DNA of 64,000 nt from an uncultured Blautia sp. (GTDB taxonomy: Bacteria; Bacillota; Clostridia; Lachnospirales; Lachnospiraceae): positions 9,203-73,202 of the forward strand of contig UQMI01000009.1 of assembly GCA_900542045.1 (NCBI GenBank), read 5' to 3'. The notes below the pieces were generated by a model, which ran no database searches, was not told the DNA's origin, and saw only the letters and a program-made list of their open reading frames with translations. The translations under genes and the position numbers were made by a program. Each line of letters starts with the position of its first letter. The first letter of the stretch is position 1. Below, in pieces: positions 63,902-64,000 of the stretch.

Positions 63902-64000
63902 CCGCAATCTGTCTGCGGCCGGGACAGGACGCCGAAGTCTTTTATAGCAGGGTTGTTTCATGAAAGATTTTTAAAAGTATAAGAAGAGCGGATTTTATCG

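Overview
The window looks like chromosomal DNA of a strict anaerobe of the family Lachnospiraceae (Clostridia), probably Blautia-like. This is an inference from gene content: pyruvate:ferredoxin oxidoreductase, [FeFe]-hydrogenase maturases, late cobamide synthesis, ECF-type vitamin uptake and a LacZ/GH53/GH42/GH112 galactoside cluster. Strong AGGAGG ribosome sites and short-spaced or overlapping genes fit that group. I saw no rRNA, tRNA, CRISPR array, phage or transposase.

0-7.6 kb: an aconitase-X gene pair, a low-GC stretch of decayed genes (a Fic-family toxin relic and an SDR dehydrogenase with an internal deletion), a small monooxygenase, a LysR regulator divergent from a ferredoxin-type aldo/keto reductase, an orphan VbhA-like antitoxin, and a second aldo/keto reductase behind a structured leader. 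7.7-13.3 kb: a MarR regulator with an MFS transporter; then coenzyme A genes (coaBC, a PanT-like ECF S component, coaX) and, on the opposite strand, pduL. 13.4-19.9 kb: an operon of LRR protein, VWA/metallopeptidase-like protein, MoxR-type AAA+ ATPase, transglutaminase lipoprotein and a polytopic membrane protein, followed by ybaK. 20-28.4 kb: an ABC-F protein, a HAD phosphatase, a CcdA-like protein with a His/Cys-rich loop, an Rrf2 regulator and nifJ (PFOR). 28.4-34.9 kb: gtrA, a striking intergenic repeat array, then cobT-cobU-cobS-(CobU-like)-cobC and a MATE transporter. 35-52.4 kb: a galactan/galactoside operon made of solute-binding protein, two permeases, AraC regulator, GH2, GH53, an uncharacterised putative glycosidase, a small zinc ribbon, GH42, GH112, MATE and a second AraC. 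52.4-60 kb: a small membrane protein, an HD protein, a DUF1015 protein, a two-component system, a second repeat array, an unknown protein and a DAACS symporter. 60-64 kb: a structured leader RNA, the TM1266-type regulator, hydE, hydG and luxS.

The best candidate for something undescribed is the repeat family at 29.2-29.9 kb and 57.7-57.9 kb. Two intergenic arrays 28 kb apart share a TACGGT-headed unit and the same strict 53-bp period (ten successive copies in the first, four in the second). Fifty-three base pairs is almost exactly five helical turns, and most units in the first array carry a facing ACCGTA, so each unit may be a hairpin or a pair of in-phase protein sites. Other leads are the Fic relic with its orphan antitoxin, an 88-bp hairpin repeat present twice (85/88 identical), the hyd leader with its own promoter and terminator, and a P-loop-less CobU paralogue inside the cobamide operon.

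Metabolically the genes fit together. Imported galactosides are cut by intracellular GH53, GH2 and GH42 and phosphorolysed by GH112. Pyruvate is oxidised by PFOR, and its reduced ferredoxin would be reoxidised by a hydrogenase matured with HydE and HydG. CoA, acyl-phosphate and cobamide genes support acetogenic or propanediol-type fermentation.
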